NCBI GenBank assembly: GCA_964458415.1
Contig: CAYWIT010000012.1
Coordinates: forward strand, 1 to 64,000
Origin: CAYWIT01 sp964458415
GTDB lineage: Bacteria > Pseudomonadota > Alphaproteobacteria > Micavibrionales > UBA2020
Direction: 5' to 3'
Length of the DNA: 64,000 nt
Shown here: piece after piece, positions 10,983-18,724 of the stretch
Position numbering within the stretch: the first letter of the stretch is position 1
Layout of the letters: each line of letters opens with the position of its first letter
Notes under the pieces: generated by a model
Database searches by the model: none
What the model was told of the DNA's origin: nothing
Seen by the model: only the letters and a program-made list of their open reading frames with translations
Made by a program: the position numbers and the translations under genes

Positions 10983-11552
10983 ATGGCCGTCAATACGTCA
11001 AATCGTCGTTCTGCACACTGGCCAGCACTGATGCAGGAGGCCCAGAATGGCGATTCTGCCGCCTATAAGAAACTGCTGACCGAAATCTCCCCCGTTATCA
11101 GGAACTTTCTGAAATCACGGCTCTTTTCCACCGATCAGGCCGAGGATCTGACACAGGAGATATTGCTGGCCCTCCATACGGCCCGCCATACCTATCTTCC
11201 CGATCAGCCTTTTGAAAACTGGATGTTCGGCATCGCCCGCCACAAGCTGATGGATCATTTCCGCCGCATCCTGCGCAAAAACAGCCATGAAATCGCGGAT
11301 GACGATCTTGTAACTTTTCTGGCCGATCCTGCGAATACGCCTGAAGAGCGCCTGTCCGGAAAGGAGCTGCTGGTGATTCTCGATCGCCTGCCGACCCGCC
11401 AGAGACAGGTTATCGTCATGACAAAGATGGAAGGCTTTTCCGTGGCTGAAACGGCGCAAAAAATGGACATGAGCGAGACCGCCGTTAAAGTTACGGTCCA
11501 CAGGGGATTAAAGAAGCTCAGAGGAATACTGGTGACCCATGGCTATGAATAA
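10983..11552 (+). CDS. ECF RNA polymerase sigma factor, SigF-type, of the bufferin locus
   Basis: A sigma-70 family extracytoplasmic-function factor of ~189 aa that would direct RNA polymerase to stress promoters. Region 2 is visible in DQAEDLTQEILLALH and PFENWMFGIARHKLMDHFRR; region 4 in LPTRQRQVIVMTKMEGFSVAETAQKM and SETAVKVTVHRGLKKLR, the -35-binding helix-turn-helix. The last 14 bases overlap the next gene, which encodes its membrane anti-sigma factor. In Caulobacter the same pair (SigF/NrsF) controls bufferin genes, and here those genes follow directly. The start is uncertain: an in-frame ATG at 10947 is also possible; 10983 gives a more usual ECF length. Confidence 0.9.
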   Translation: MAVNTSNRRSAHWPALMQEAQNGDSAAYKKLLTEISPVIRNFLKSRLFSTDQAEDLTQEILLALHTARHTYLPDQPFENWMFGIARHKLMDHFRRILRKNSHEIADDDLVTFLADPANTPEERLSGKELLVILDRLPTRQRQVIVMTKMEGFSVAETAQKMDMSETAVKVTVHRGLKKLRGILVTHGYE

Positions 11553-12204
11553 GCAGAACGAAACCAGCGCCCTGATTGACCGCTTGGGCGATACCCTGCA
11601 GCCCGTGCGCCGCCTGCCCTCCGTACGTCTGCGCACCGCCGCCCTGATCGGCGCGGCGGCGCTCGCCATCTGCACCGCCCTGCTCGTGACCGGCGGACGC
11701 AGGGATCTTGCGGAAATGCTCAAGGAGACTTCGTTTATCCTTGAAAACCTGTTGATGACCGCCGCCGCCATCGCCGCCGCCATCGCCGCCTTTCATCTGG
11801 CCATCCCCGATACACATATCCGGCCCCTGACGCGCGTTCTGCTCGTCCTTTCCACGGGAATTTGGTTCAGCCTTGTCGGCCATGCCGTTTATGGCATCAT
11901 GAATCAGGCCGCCATTGCCCCGGACTACCAGAATATTGCCTGCGTCAAGGATCTGGCCCTGCTGGCCAGCCTGCCCCTGCTGATTGCTTTTGTCATGCTG
12001 GCGCGCTCCGCGCCTGTCTGGCGCGGCTGGGCGGGCTATGCCGCCGTGCTGGGCGTCTCTTCTGCCAGCGCGCTCGGCATGCGGCTACTCTGCGGCAATG
12101 ACGACCATCAGCATCTGCTATTATGGCATTTCATTCCTGTCATCGGTATCACGCTGCTCGGGCTCATTCTGGCGCGCAATCTGCCCGTTTTGAAAAAATT
12201 TTGA
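11539..12204 (+). CDS. nrsF: NrsF-type (DUF1109) membrane anti-sigma factor
   Basis: A 221-aa inner-membrane protein with six hydrophobic segments (about 33-51, 64-88, 98-118, 135-154, 163-181, 193-212) and a short cytoplasmic N-terminus that would bind the sigma factor. It matches DUF1109/NrsF, which holds SigF inactive and releases it on metal stress. Two Cys at 135 and 185 fall in periplasm-facing loops; in the Caulobacter protein two conserved Cys are reported as needed for release. Overlap with the sigma gene by 14 bases indicates coupled translation. The function is inferred from family and context. Confidence 0.88.
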   Translation: MAMNKQNETSALIDRLGDTLQPVRRLPSVRLRTAALIGAAALAICTALLVTGGRRDLAEMLKETSFILENLLMTAAAIAAAIAAFHLAIPDTHIRPLTRVLLVLSTGIWFSLVGHAVYGIMNQAAIAPDYQNIACVKDLALLASLPLLIAFVMLARSAPVWRGWAGYAAVLGVSSASALGMRLLCGNDDHQHLLLWHFIPVIGITLLGLILARNLPVLKKF

Positions 12205-12211
12205 CAAAAGT

Positions 12212-12236
12212 GAAACCTTTTTGAAGCGCTGGCGAA
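12212..12236 (+). promoter_or_regulatory. Predicted SigF-type promoter of bufA
   Basis: GAAACC at 12212-12217 and CGAA at 12233-12236 are separated by 15 bases and lie about 46 bases ahead of the bufA start. The Caulobacter SigF consensus is close to GTAACC-N16-CGAA. The match is one mismatch and one base of spacing away, so the locus could be self-regulated by its own sigma factor at this point. Confidence 0.55.
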
Positions 12237-12282
12237 TACCCTGTGCCTGTTGGCATTTTTATTTAACCAAGGAGAACACCCG

Positions 12283-12579
12283 ATGAAAACGACAAAAATC
12301 CTGACCGCCACTGCCCTTGCCGGCATCCTCAGCCTCGCGGTTGCACAAACAGCACAGGCTGCAGAAACAGCAAACGAAAAATGCTATGGCGTTGTCAAAG
12401 CCGGAAAGAACGACTGCGGCTCCAATGCACATTCCTGCGCTGGCCATGCAGCAAAAGATGGCGATGCCGCTGAATGGGTCATGACACCCAAAGGCCTTTG
12501 CGAAAAACTTGTTAACGGCAGCCTTGCTCCGGCAGAGGGGGCAAAAGATAACACAATGATGATGGAAGAGCAGCACTAA
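12283..12579 (+). CDS. bufA: Bufferin precursor (BufA1, DUF2282), copper-binding RiPP
   Basis: A 98-aa exported precursor. Start at 12283 has AAGGAG 8 bases upstream and gives a clean signal peptide (MKTTKILTATALAGILSLAV..., cleavage likely after AQA at 26). The mature part has four Cys at 34, 45, 52 and 73 in the family blocks EKCYGV, GKNDC, HSCAGHA and GLCEKL. Bufferins of this family are modified on Cys by the MNIO enzyme BufB with BufC, giving thiooxazole groups that bind copper in the periplasm. The C-terminus ends in TMMMEEQH, a Met/His tail that could add metal ligands. It sits just behind the sigma/NrsF pair and ahead of bufB-bufC. Modification is inferred from the family. Confidence 0.92.
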   Translation: MKTTKILTATALAGILSLAVAQTAQAAETANEKCYGVVKAGKNDCGSNAHSCAGHAAKDGDAAEWVMTPKGLCEKLVNGSLAPAEGAKDNTMMMEEQH

Positions 12580-12593
12580 GCGCTCTTCTCCAG

Positions 12594-12633
12594 AAAAGCC
12601 GGAATCCGAAAATTCCGGATTCCGGCTTTTTTT
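12594..12633 (+). terminator. Strong intrinsic terminator between bufA and bufB
   Basis: A perfect 15-bp stem (arms 12594-12608 and 12616-12630) with a 7-base loop followed by a T run. It lies 15 bases after bufA. Read-through would make much less bufB-bufC than bufA message, fitting a substrate peptide needed in excess over its enzymes. Confidence 0.85.
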
Positions 12634-12799
12634 AGGAGGAGCATCCTACCATCCTTATATTCACTTACCCCGGAACAGCCGAACATTTATACTGGATGCT
12701 CTGCACGGGAAATGTTATAGCCTTCGGTAGCGGGAAAGTCTCGATTGACCATCTTGTCAAGATGTTCCTTTCCGCGCAGATACAAAAAAGAATTAAAAC

Positions 12800-13666
12800 A
12801 TGACTATAAAAACTACCGCCGCTGAACTTCCGGATCGCCCCTCGGGCATCGGCCTGCGCGCGCCTCACTTTGAGGATATCCTGCAGCAAAAGCCTTCCGT
12901 CGGATTTCTGGAAGCGCATAGCGAGAATTATTTCCGCAAAGGCGGCATCCCCTACGAATACCTCATGAAACTCCGGGAAGACTATCCCGTCAGTCTGCAT
13001 GGCGTGGGCCTATCCCTTGGCTCTGCCGACGGCGTCTCGACAGAGCACCTGCAAAAACTGAAAGAGCTGGTAAATGACGTCAATCCGGTCTTTGTTTCCG
13101 AACATCTTGCCTGGAACCGCTTCAACGGAATTGCCGTGCCGGATCTACTCCCGCTTCCCTTGACAAAAGAATCCTTTGACCTTGCCGCAGCAAACATCAG
13201 CCGTGCACAAGACGCGCTGGGCCGCGCGATCCTGATTGAAAACCCTTCCGCCTGCCTCGCCTTCACCGGAGCGGAAATGCCGGAGCCTGCTTTTCTGGTC
13301 GCGCTCTGCGCCTCTACGGGTTGCAGCCTTCTTCTCGATGTCAATAATGTCTATGTCAGCGCCCGCAATATCGGATTTTCCCCGGAAATCTACATCGACG
13401 AGATTCCGCGCGGCCTCGTGCAGGAAATTCACCTTGCCGGATACCAGCCCAATACCGTTCAGGGGCACGATCTGCTGATAGACGCGCATAACAATCCTGT
13501 CTGTGAAGAGGTCTGGAATTTGTATGCGCATGCCCTGCGTCATCTGGGGGATATCCCGACGCTGATCGAATGGGATAACGATCTGCCCCCGCTTTCCGTC
13601 CTGATCGGAGAGGCCCGCAAGGCGGACGCTCTCCGTAAAAAGGTTGCCCATGCCAAAGCTGCCTGA
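12800..13666 (+). CDS. bufB: BufB, multinuclear non-heme iron oxidative enzyme (MNIO, DUF692)
   Basis: A 288-aa TIM-barrel MNIO enzyme that would oxidatively modify Cys residues of the bufferin precursor in the cytoplasm. Family metal-ligand blocks are present: EAHSENYF (38-45), HGVGLSLGS (67-75), SEHLAWN (100-106), IENPS (146-150), LLDVNNVYVSARN (178-190), EIHLAGY (209-215), DAHNNPV (228-234) and IEWDNDLPP (256-264). Length is normal. The upstream Shine-Dalgarno is poor. Its 3' end overlaps bufC by 23 bases, so the two are translated together, consistent with a BufB-BufC complex. About 220 bases separate it from bufA. Confidence 0.93.
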   Translation: MTIKTTAAELPDRPSGIGLRAPHFEDILQQKPSVGFLEAHSENYFRKGGIPYEYLMKLREDYPVSLHGVGLSLGSADGVSTEHLQKLKELVNDVNPVFVSEHLAWNRFNGIAVPDLLPLPLTKESFDLAAANISRAQDALGRAILIENPSACLAFTGAEMPEPAFLVALCASTGCSLLLDVNNVYVSARNIGFSPEIYIDEIPRGLVQEIHLAGYQPNTVQGHDLLIDAHNNPVCEEVWNLYAHALRHLGDIPTLIEWDNDLPPLSVLIGEARKADALRKKVAHAKAA

Positions 13667-14414
13667 ATTGCAAAAAAATTTCATCGCAACGCTTGTGCAA
13701 GCGGAACCGGTGCCTGCAACGCTCCCCATTGCAGGAGATGACCGCTTTTCTGCCGAAGACCGCCTGCAGGTTTATAAAAACAACACGCAATTCATTCTCC
13801 GTGATCTGCTTCTCGGCCTCTATCCGGTTACCGCCCTGCTGCTGGGCAAGGATTTTATGCAAGGTGCCGCCCGTGCCTTCATCTCCGCGTTTCCTCCGGC
13901 CAGCGGCGACATGAACGACTATGGCGGCGCGTTTCCCGCATTTCTGGAACATATCCAGACCCTGCGTTCCTATGCCTATGTGCCCGATGTCGCAAGGCTG
14001 GAATGGGCGGCGCATGAAGCCTATCTCTCTTCACGCCTTCCTCCGGTCACGGCGGATGATCTTGCCGCCATTGCGGACCCTCTCAATATGAAACTTTTCC
14101 TGCAGCCCCACTTGCGGCTGTTGCGTTCCGGCTGGCCTGTGGACACGCTCTGGTCACGCATCACCGATGAGGGAGAAAAACTGACCGGCCTTGAAATCAG
14201 GCCGGAAGAAACCTTCATTGCCGTTTACCGCGCGGAAACAAAAATCGTCGTCTGGTCCCTGACCGAGGGCGGCTATAAGTTTCTTGAATACCTGCAATTA
14301 AACCCCGGCTTTGCCTTCGCGGCAGAAACGGCGCTCCAGGCCGAAAGCAGCCTGCGGCTTGATCTGCTGCTGGCACAACTGGTGCAGGAAAAACTGCTGG
14401 TCAAAAAGGATTAA
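13644..14414 (+). CDS. bufC: BufC, bufferin maturation partner (DUF2063)
   Basis: A 256-aa protein with the DUF2063/HvfC-BufC N-terminal domain over roughly the first 100 residues (LPELQKNFIATLVQ, then DRLQVYKNNTQFILRDLL), followed by a less conserved C-terminal domain. Such proteins recognise the RiPP precursor and present it to the MNIO enzyme. The gene overlaps bufB and is the last of the operon; the DoxX-like bufD seen in some relatives is absent. Its stop codon overlaps the stop codon of the convergent terD-like gene, leaving no room for a separate terminator. Confidence 0.9.
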   Translation: MPMPKLPELQKNFIATLVQAEPVPATLPIAGDDRFSAEDRLQVYKNNTQFILRDLLLGLYPVTALLLGKDFMQGAARAFISAFPPASGDMNDYGGAFPAFLEHIQTLRSYAYVPDVARLEWAAHEAYLSSRLPPVTADDLAAIADPLNMKLFLQPHLRLLRSGWPVDTLWSRITDEGEKLTGLEIRPEETFIAVYRAETKIVVWSLTEGGYKFLEYLQLNPGFAFAAETALQAESSLRLDLLLAQLVQEKLLVKKD

Positions 14415-15031
14415 TTGGGCGCAACATTGACGCCGAACTCCCGGGAGATCTTGTACAATCCTCCGTTAGAGCCCAGCCCAACCGCCCGGAATTTCCAGTT
14501 GACGCCATCACGCTCCAGTTCGCCAAATGAAATAGCGTTATCGGCGGAAGCATCCTCCGTCAGGTCAAAGCGTGCCAGTTCATCGCCGGTATCCAGATTG
14601 ACGATGCGGATATAGGCGTTCTTGACAATGCCAAAATTATGGTGGCGCTCTTCGGCATTATGCATGGTCACGGCGAAAGCTATTTTTTCGATGTCAAAAG
14701 GCAGCGCCTCCAGATTGATTTCAATCTTTTCGTCATCGCCGTCGCCATCACCGGAGGTATTGTCGCCCAGATGGCGGATCAGGCCGTCCTCTGTCTCCAG
14801 ATTATTGTAGAAAACAAAATCGGTATCGCGACGAACCCGCCCGTCACGGTTCAGCAAAAACGCGCTGACGTCGATGTCCACATCAAACCCCTCCTCTTTT
14901 TCAGGGGCATCCCAACCCACGCCCACCAGAACACGGTGCAAGCCGGGGGCAAGTTCGCTCAGGCTGACTTCCTCGCCCTTATGCATCTGTGCCGTAGAAA
15001 AAGAAGACCTGATACTCGTAGGGTCTGACAT
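14411..15031 (-). CDS. TerD-family calcium-binding stress protein
   Basis: A 206-aa protein of the TerD/TerE/CABP1 family, linked to tellurite resistance and general stress. The start at 15031 has GAGG 5 bases upstream. Typical blocks are present: VSLSELAPGL, VGVGWDAP, FDVDIDVSAFLL, DFVFYNNLETEDG, and the acidic Ca-binding region HLGDNTSGDGDGDDEKI, then ARFDLTEDASADNAI and WKFRAVGLG. No other ter genes (terA, terB, terC, terZ) are nearby, so it is a lone member whose job is unclear. It follows rluD by 7 bases on the same strand. Confidence 0.92.
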   Translation of the reverse strand: MSDPTSIRSSFSTAQMHKGEEVSLSELAPGLHRVLVGVGWDAPEKEEGFDVDIDVSAFLLNRDGRVRRDTDFVFYNNLETEDGLIRHLGDNTSGDGDGDDEKIEINLEALPFDIEKIAFAVTMHNAEERHHNFGIVKNAYIRIVNLDTGDELARFDLTEDASADNAISFGELERDGVNWKFRAVGLGSNGGLYKISREFGVNVAPN

Positions 15032-15038
15032 CGTTACC

Positions 15039-16040
15039 TCATCCTTCATGCTTTCGGAGCTGCTCCACCAGTTTTTTCATATCCGCGGGAGCTTCCGCTT
15101 TCAGCGAAACCTTATTCTGACTGATCGGGTGGATAAATTCAAGCTGTGCCGCATGCAAAGCCTGCCTTGGAAAAGACAATAACGCCTGCGACAATTTCTC
15201 CGGCACCTTGAATGTCCGCAAAAATTTCTGGGCCGAGGCGCGTCCATAGACTGGATCCCCGATCAGCCAATGCCCGATATGCGCCATATGCACGCGAATC
15301 TGGTGCGTCCGCCCGGTTTGCAGCCGGCATTCGACAAGGCTGGCAATCATGCCGAATTTCTCCAACGCCTTGTAATCCGTCACCGCATCCTTGCCACCGC
15401 CCTGCAGGACGGACATTTTCTGGCGATTGGTCTTGCTGCGTCCGATCTGTGTTTCGATCCGTCCGGCAGCAGGGGTCACATTGCCCCAGACAATGGCATG
15501 ATAAACCCGCTTCAGGGTACGGGAGGATAATTGCGCCGAAAGCCCGCGGTGCGCCGCATCGTTCTTGGCGACCACCATCAGCCCAGATGTTTCCTTGTCC
15601 AGCCGGTGCACAATCCCCGGACGTTTGACTCCCCCGATACCAGACAGCCCGTCACCACAGTAAGCCAGTAGCGCATTGACCAGCGTCCCGTCATAATTTC
15701 CGGCAGCCGGATGCACGACCATGCCCGGCGCCTTGTTGATCACCAGCAAATCCTTGTCCTCGTATACGATGTCAAGCGCGATATCCTGCGCGACGGGCAG
15801 GGCTTCCACCGCAGGCGGCACTGTAATCACAAAGACCTCGCCCGCCTTGACCTTGTAGGAAGCCTCCGTGAAAACAATGCTGTCCCGCATGACGCAGCCC
15901 TGCTCCAGCAAAGCCTGCAGGCGGGCGCGCGAAAAACCGATATCCCGCGCCGCCAGCGCTTTGTCCAGCCGCTGTCCGGCGTCTTCCTCTGCCATGCTTA
16001 TCGTCAGTGTTTCCAAGGCCTTGTCCTTTGTGCTAAGCAT
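15039..16040 (-). CDS. rluD: Ribosomal large subunit pseudouridine synthase, RluD family
   Basis: Isomerises uridines of 23S rRNA to pseudouridine. The 333-aa protein has an N-terminal S4 RNA-binding domain (QRLDKALAARDIGFSRARLQALLEQG) and a RluA-type catalytic domain with the key Asp in GIVHRLDKETSGLMVVAKN. Later blocks are RTHQIRVHMAHIGHWLIGDPVYG and ALHAAQLEFIHP. The start is ambiguous among several Met; 16040 is chosen because it lies just before the conserved region and leaves space for the divergent small gene. RluD rather than RluC is favoured by the HPAAGNYDGTLVNALLA block, but the family members are close. Confidence 0.92.
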   Translation of the reverse strand: MLSTKDKALETLTISMAEEDAGQRLDKALAARDIGFSRARLQALLEQGCVMRDSIVFTEASYKVKAGEVFVITVPPAVEALPVAQDIALDIVYEDKDLLVINKAPGMVVHPAAGNYDGTLVNALLAYCGDGLSGIGGVKRPGIVHRLDKETSGLMVVAKNDAAHRGLSAQLSSRTLKRVYHAIVWGNVTPAAGRIETQIGRSKTNRQKMSVLQGGGKDAVTDYKALEKFGMIASLVECRLQTGRTHQIRVHMAHIGHWLIGDPVYGRASAQKFLRTFKVPEKLSQALLSFPRQALHAAQLEFIHPISQNKVSLKAEAPADMKKLVEQLRKHEG

Positions 16041-16065
16041 AGCCTGAAAAAAAGGGCAATGCCAC

Positions 16066-16182
16066 ATGCGTAAGATGATCGTTCTTGTCACTTTTATGAC
16101 TTTGCTGCTGCTGGCAGGGATCGGCCTGTTTGTCTATGGCCTGATAACCCAGACCGGCCTTGGCGGACCGCATGCCCCTTAA
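16066..16182 (+). CDS. Small single-span membrane peptide (38 aa), hypothetical
   Basis: A short frame encoding a basic N-terminus (MRK), one hydrophobic helix (MIVLVTFMTLLLLAGIGLFVYGL) and a short tail. Its end overlaps the start of the DUF167 gene by 11 bases, which suggests coupled translation. No recognised family. Support is only length, composition and position, so it may be spurious. Confidence 0.4.
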   Translation: MRKMIVLVTFMTLLLLAGIGLFVYGLITQTGLGGPHAP

Positions 16183-16489
16183 GCCGCATAAAGACGGAGT
16201 CACCGTACAGGTGCGCCTGACACCGGGGGCAAGACAACCCGGCGTTACAGGACTGATGGATGTCGGCGAAGGAAAAACTGCCCTGAAGATTGGCGTCAAT
16301 GCCGTGCCTGAAGACGGCAAGGCCAATCAGGCCCTGCTCGCCCTGCTGGCCGCGACATGGGGCCTGCCGAAATCGTCATTCACCCTGATTTCCGGCACAA
16401 CAAACCGGCAAAAAGTCATCCTTGTCAGTGGCGACACCGCCCTCCTGACGGAGAAAATTTCCGGCTGGATTAAGCATAATATATTGTAA
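16172..16489 (+). CDS. DUF167 (YggU-family) protein
   Basis: A small cytoplasmic protein (105 aa from ATG at 16172) of the YggU/DUF167 family. Conserved blocks are VQVRLTPGARQPGV, ALKIGVNAVPEDGKANQALLALLA and LISGTTNRQKVILV. The family has a known fold but no established reaction. A TTG at 16160 would add four residues; the ATG is preferred because the family usually starts at a short Lys/Pro lead. It overlaps the preceding small membrane peptide gene. Confidence 0.88.
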   Translation: MPLKPHKDGVTVQVRLTPGARQPGVTGLMDVGEGKTALKIGVNAVPEDGKANQALLALLAATWGLPKSSFTLISGTTNRQKVILVSGDTALLTEKISGWIKHNIL

Positions 16490-16598
16490 ATGTTAGATAA
16501 ATTAATAACATGTCCCCGATAGAATGATAGGCACGGCCATTATTATTCATAATATAATATTGTAAAAAATTAACTTTATGTTAAATTAGTACGCATGG

Positions 16599-16614
16599 TT
16601 ACGACGAATCGTAA
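16599..16614. promoter_or_regulatory. Inverted repeat in the leader of the FtsH-like gene
   Basis: TTACGA-CGAA-TCGTAA is a perfect 6-bp inverted repeat with a 4-base loop, about 45 bases before the next start codon, in an otherwise AT-rich 169-base gap (16490-16658). It could be an operator or an RNA hairpin. No more can be said. Confidence 0.35.
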
Positions 16615-16658
16615 TCCAAAAGCCCGAAGAGGCTGCGAAATTTCAGGGGAATATACAC

Positions 16659-18716
16659 ATGGACGCGAAAACAACATCCTTCTACAAAAAACTAGCCGCG
16701 GTCAGCACACTGGCGCTGGCCGCCCAATTCAACGTCCAAGCCGCCGAAACGGCCTCAGAAACAACGACAGCGTCTGCCGTCACCGTCTCCACAGAAACCG
16801 GTGCCGTTACCATCAACTGGGGCGATTTTGTGTTGCTCTCCCGGAAAGGCTACTTCTCCGCCGCAGAAATCCACCGTGAACATGTCACCGGCTACCACAA
16901 AAACGAAGATGGAAAAACAGCCAAAACAGAGGCCCGCGTAATCCTGTCGCCAGATGCCATCCACGATGCGCTCAAGGACAATATCATCGATATTTCCTTT
17001 CCGGCAGCGCCACAGCCCAAAACGGAAGAGGCTGCCCCCCCGGAAAAAGCAGCTCCACCGACAGTTCTTGGCACGCTTGGCGCAATCGCCGGCAAAGCCT
17101 GGGATCTGACAAGCAAGGTTATCGAATCTCCCCTCGGGTTCCTGCTGGTGATCGGCGGACTGATCGTCTGGTCCACGAAATATATGATTAAAAAGCAAAT
17201 GGGCAACCGTACCGGAAGCATTAAAAAATCCCTCACGCCGGTAGATCCAGAAAACAACAAAACCCGCTTCAAGGACGTTGCCGGCGCAGACGATGCCAAA
17301 TACGAAGTACAGGAAGTTGTCGATTTTCTTAAAAACGCGGAAAAATTTGAAAAGCTTGGCGCAAAATCTCCGCGCGGCATTCTTCTTTCCGGCCCGCCCG
17401 GAACAGGAAAAACCCTTCTGGCTCGCGCCGTCGCCGGCGAGGCGGGCGTGCCCTTCTATTCCATCTCGGGATCTGAATTTGTCGAGGTCTTTGTCGGCAC
17501 CGGCGCTGCACGCGTCCGTGCTCTTTTTGATGCGGCAAAATCCCCGCAAATCAAGAAACGCACGCTGACAGACAAGCTTTTGTTCCGCAAGCAGAAGGTG
17601 GAAAAAGCCGCCGCCATTATCTTTATCGATGAGATCGACGCCATCGGCAAGCAACGCGGCAACGGACAAGGCGGTGGCGGCAACGACGAACGCGAACAGA
17701 CCCTCAACCAGATCCTGACCGAAATGGACGGCTTCACCAAGGACCACAACATTATTGTTCTGGGTGCCACCAACCGCCCCGAACTCCTTGACAAGGCATT
17801 GATGCGCCCCGGACGTTTCACACGTCAGGTCACCGTCGGGCTGGCCGATGTCAAAGGCCGCTCGGAAATCCTGAAAGTCCACACGCAGGACAAACCGCTT
17901 TCCCCCGATCTCAAACTGACCGAAGTCGCCCGCGCCACTCCCAGTTTCTCCGGCGCCGATCTGGCCAATATCGTCAACGAAGCCGCGATCTTCTGCGCCC
18001 GTCGCAACGGCGACAAGATCTCCAAGGTCGATTTCCGTGAAGCCATCGACAAGGTCGTCATGGGGCTGGCCGGAAAAGTTTCAACAGATCCGGAGCAAAA
18101 AGCGCTGACCGCCTATCATGAAGCCGGCCATGTTCTGGCCATGCTGCACGAGCCCGCCGCGCCGCCGCTCCACAAGGTCACGATTGTCCCGCGCGGAAAT
18201 TCCGGCGGACACGCCGCATGGTTGCCGCGGGAAGAAGGATTGCAAGGCACCGTCGGCCAGATGGAGGCGCATATCCGCATCGCCGTTGCCGGACGCGTGG
18301 CTGAACGCCTGATTTTCGGCGACGACAAGGTAACTGGCGGCGCCTCCGCCGATATCCAGTCGGCCACCAGAACTGCCGCGCGCATGATAACCGAACTTGG
18401 CATGTCAAAAGAACTGGGCATGGTGCATTACGGCAGAACAGCTTACGGTACGCTGGATGCGGATCCGGAAACCGCAAAAACGATCAACCGCCTGATCAAG
18501 GATAAAATCGACAATGCCGAACAGTTTATGACGCAGGTGCTGACACGGAATATAGACCAATTGCATATTCTGGCGCATGAACTGATGGAAAAAGAAACGC
18601 TTGACGCCAGCGAGGTCAAGGCCCTGGTTCAGATGCAGAAAATTGATGATCCGCACCTTGCCGCCCCCGGCTTCAATCACGGCACGGGCATTCGCCATGA
18701 AAAACTGGCGCGATAA
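16659..18716 (+). CDS. FtsH-like AAA+ membrane zinc metalloprotease, atypical paralogue
   Basis: A 685-aa relative of FtsH, which unfolds and degrades membrane proteins. The AAA module has Walker A GPPGTGKT (245-252), pore loop FVEVFVG (274-280), Walker B IIFIDEID (320-327), and SRH TNRPELLDKALMRPGRF (371-387). The protease has HEAGH (487-491) and a later Asp in GGASADIQSAT. Two features are unusual. The N-terminus looks like a cleavable signal peptide (about 11-28) followed by an Ala/Thr-rich exported part, with the membrane helix at about 158-175. An insert of ~25 basic residues (about 295-318) sits between the pore loop and Walker B. An ordinary housekeeping ftsH presumably exists elsewhere in the genome. 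Confidence 0.88.
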   Translation: MDAKTTSFYKKLAAVSTLALAAQFNVQAAETASETTTASAVTVSTETGAVTINWGDFVLLSRKGYFSAAEIHREHVTGYHKNEDGKTAKTEARVILSPDAIHDALKDNIIDISFPAAPQPKTEEAAPPEKAAPPTVLGTLGAIAGKAWDLTSKVIESPLGFLLVIGGLIVWSTKYMIKKQMGNRTGSIKKSLTPVDPENNKTRFKDVAGADDAKYEVQEVVDFLKNAEKFEKLGAKSPRGILLSGPPGTGKTLLARAVAGEAGVPFYSISGSEFVEVFVGTGAARVRALFDAAKSPQIKKRTLTDKLLFRKQKVEKAAAIIFIDEIDAIGKQRGNGQGGGGNDEREQTLNQILTEMDGFTKDHNIIVLGATNRPELLDKALMRPGRFTRQVTVGLADVKGRSEILKVHTQDKPLSPDLKLTEVARATPSFSGADLANIVNEAAIFCARRNGDKISKVDFREAIDKVVMGLAGKVSTDPEQKALTAYHEAGHVLAMLHEPAAPPLHKVTIVPRGNSGGHAAWLPREEGLQGTVGQMEAHIRIAVAGRVAERLIFGDDKVTGGASADIQSATRTAARMITELGMSKELGMVHYGRTAYGTLDADPETAKTINRLIKDKIDNAEQFMTQVLTRNIDQLHILAHELMEKETLDASEVKALVQMQKIDDPHLAAPGFNHGTGIRHEKLAR

Positions 18717-18724
18717 AAGAATTG

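Noticed and set aside
14411..15031. Tellurite resistance operon
   Set aside because: Only a single TerD-family gene is present; neighbours are rluD and the bufferin genes.
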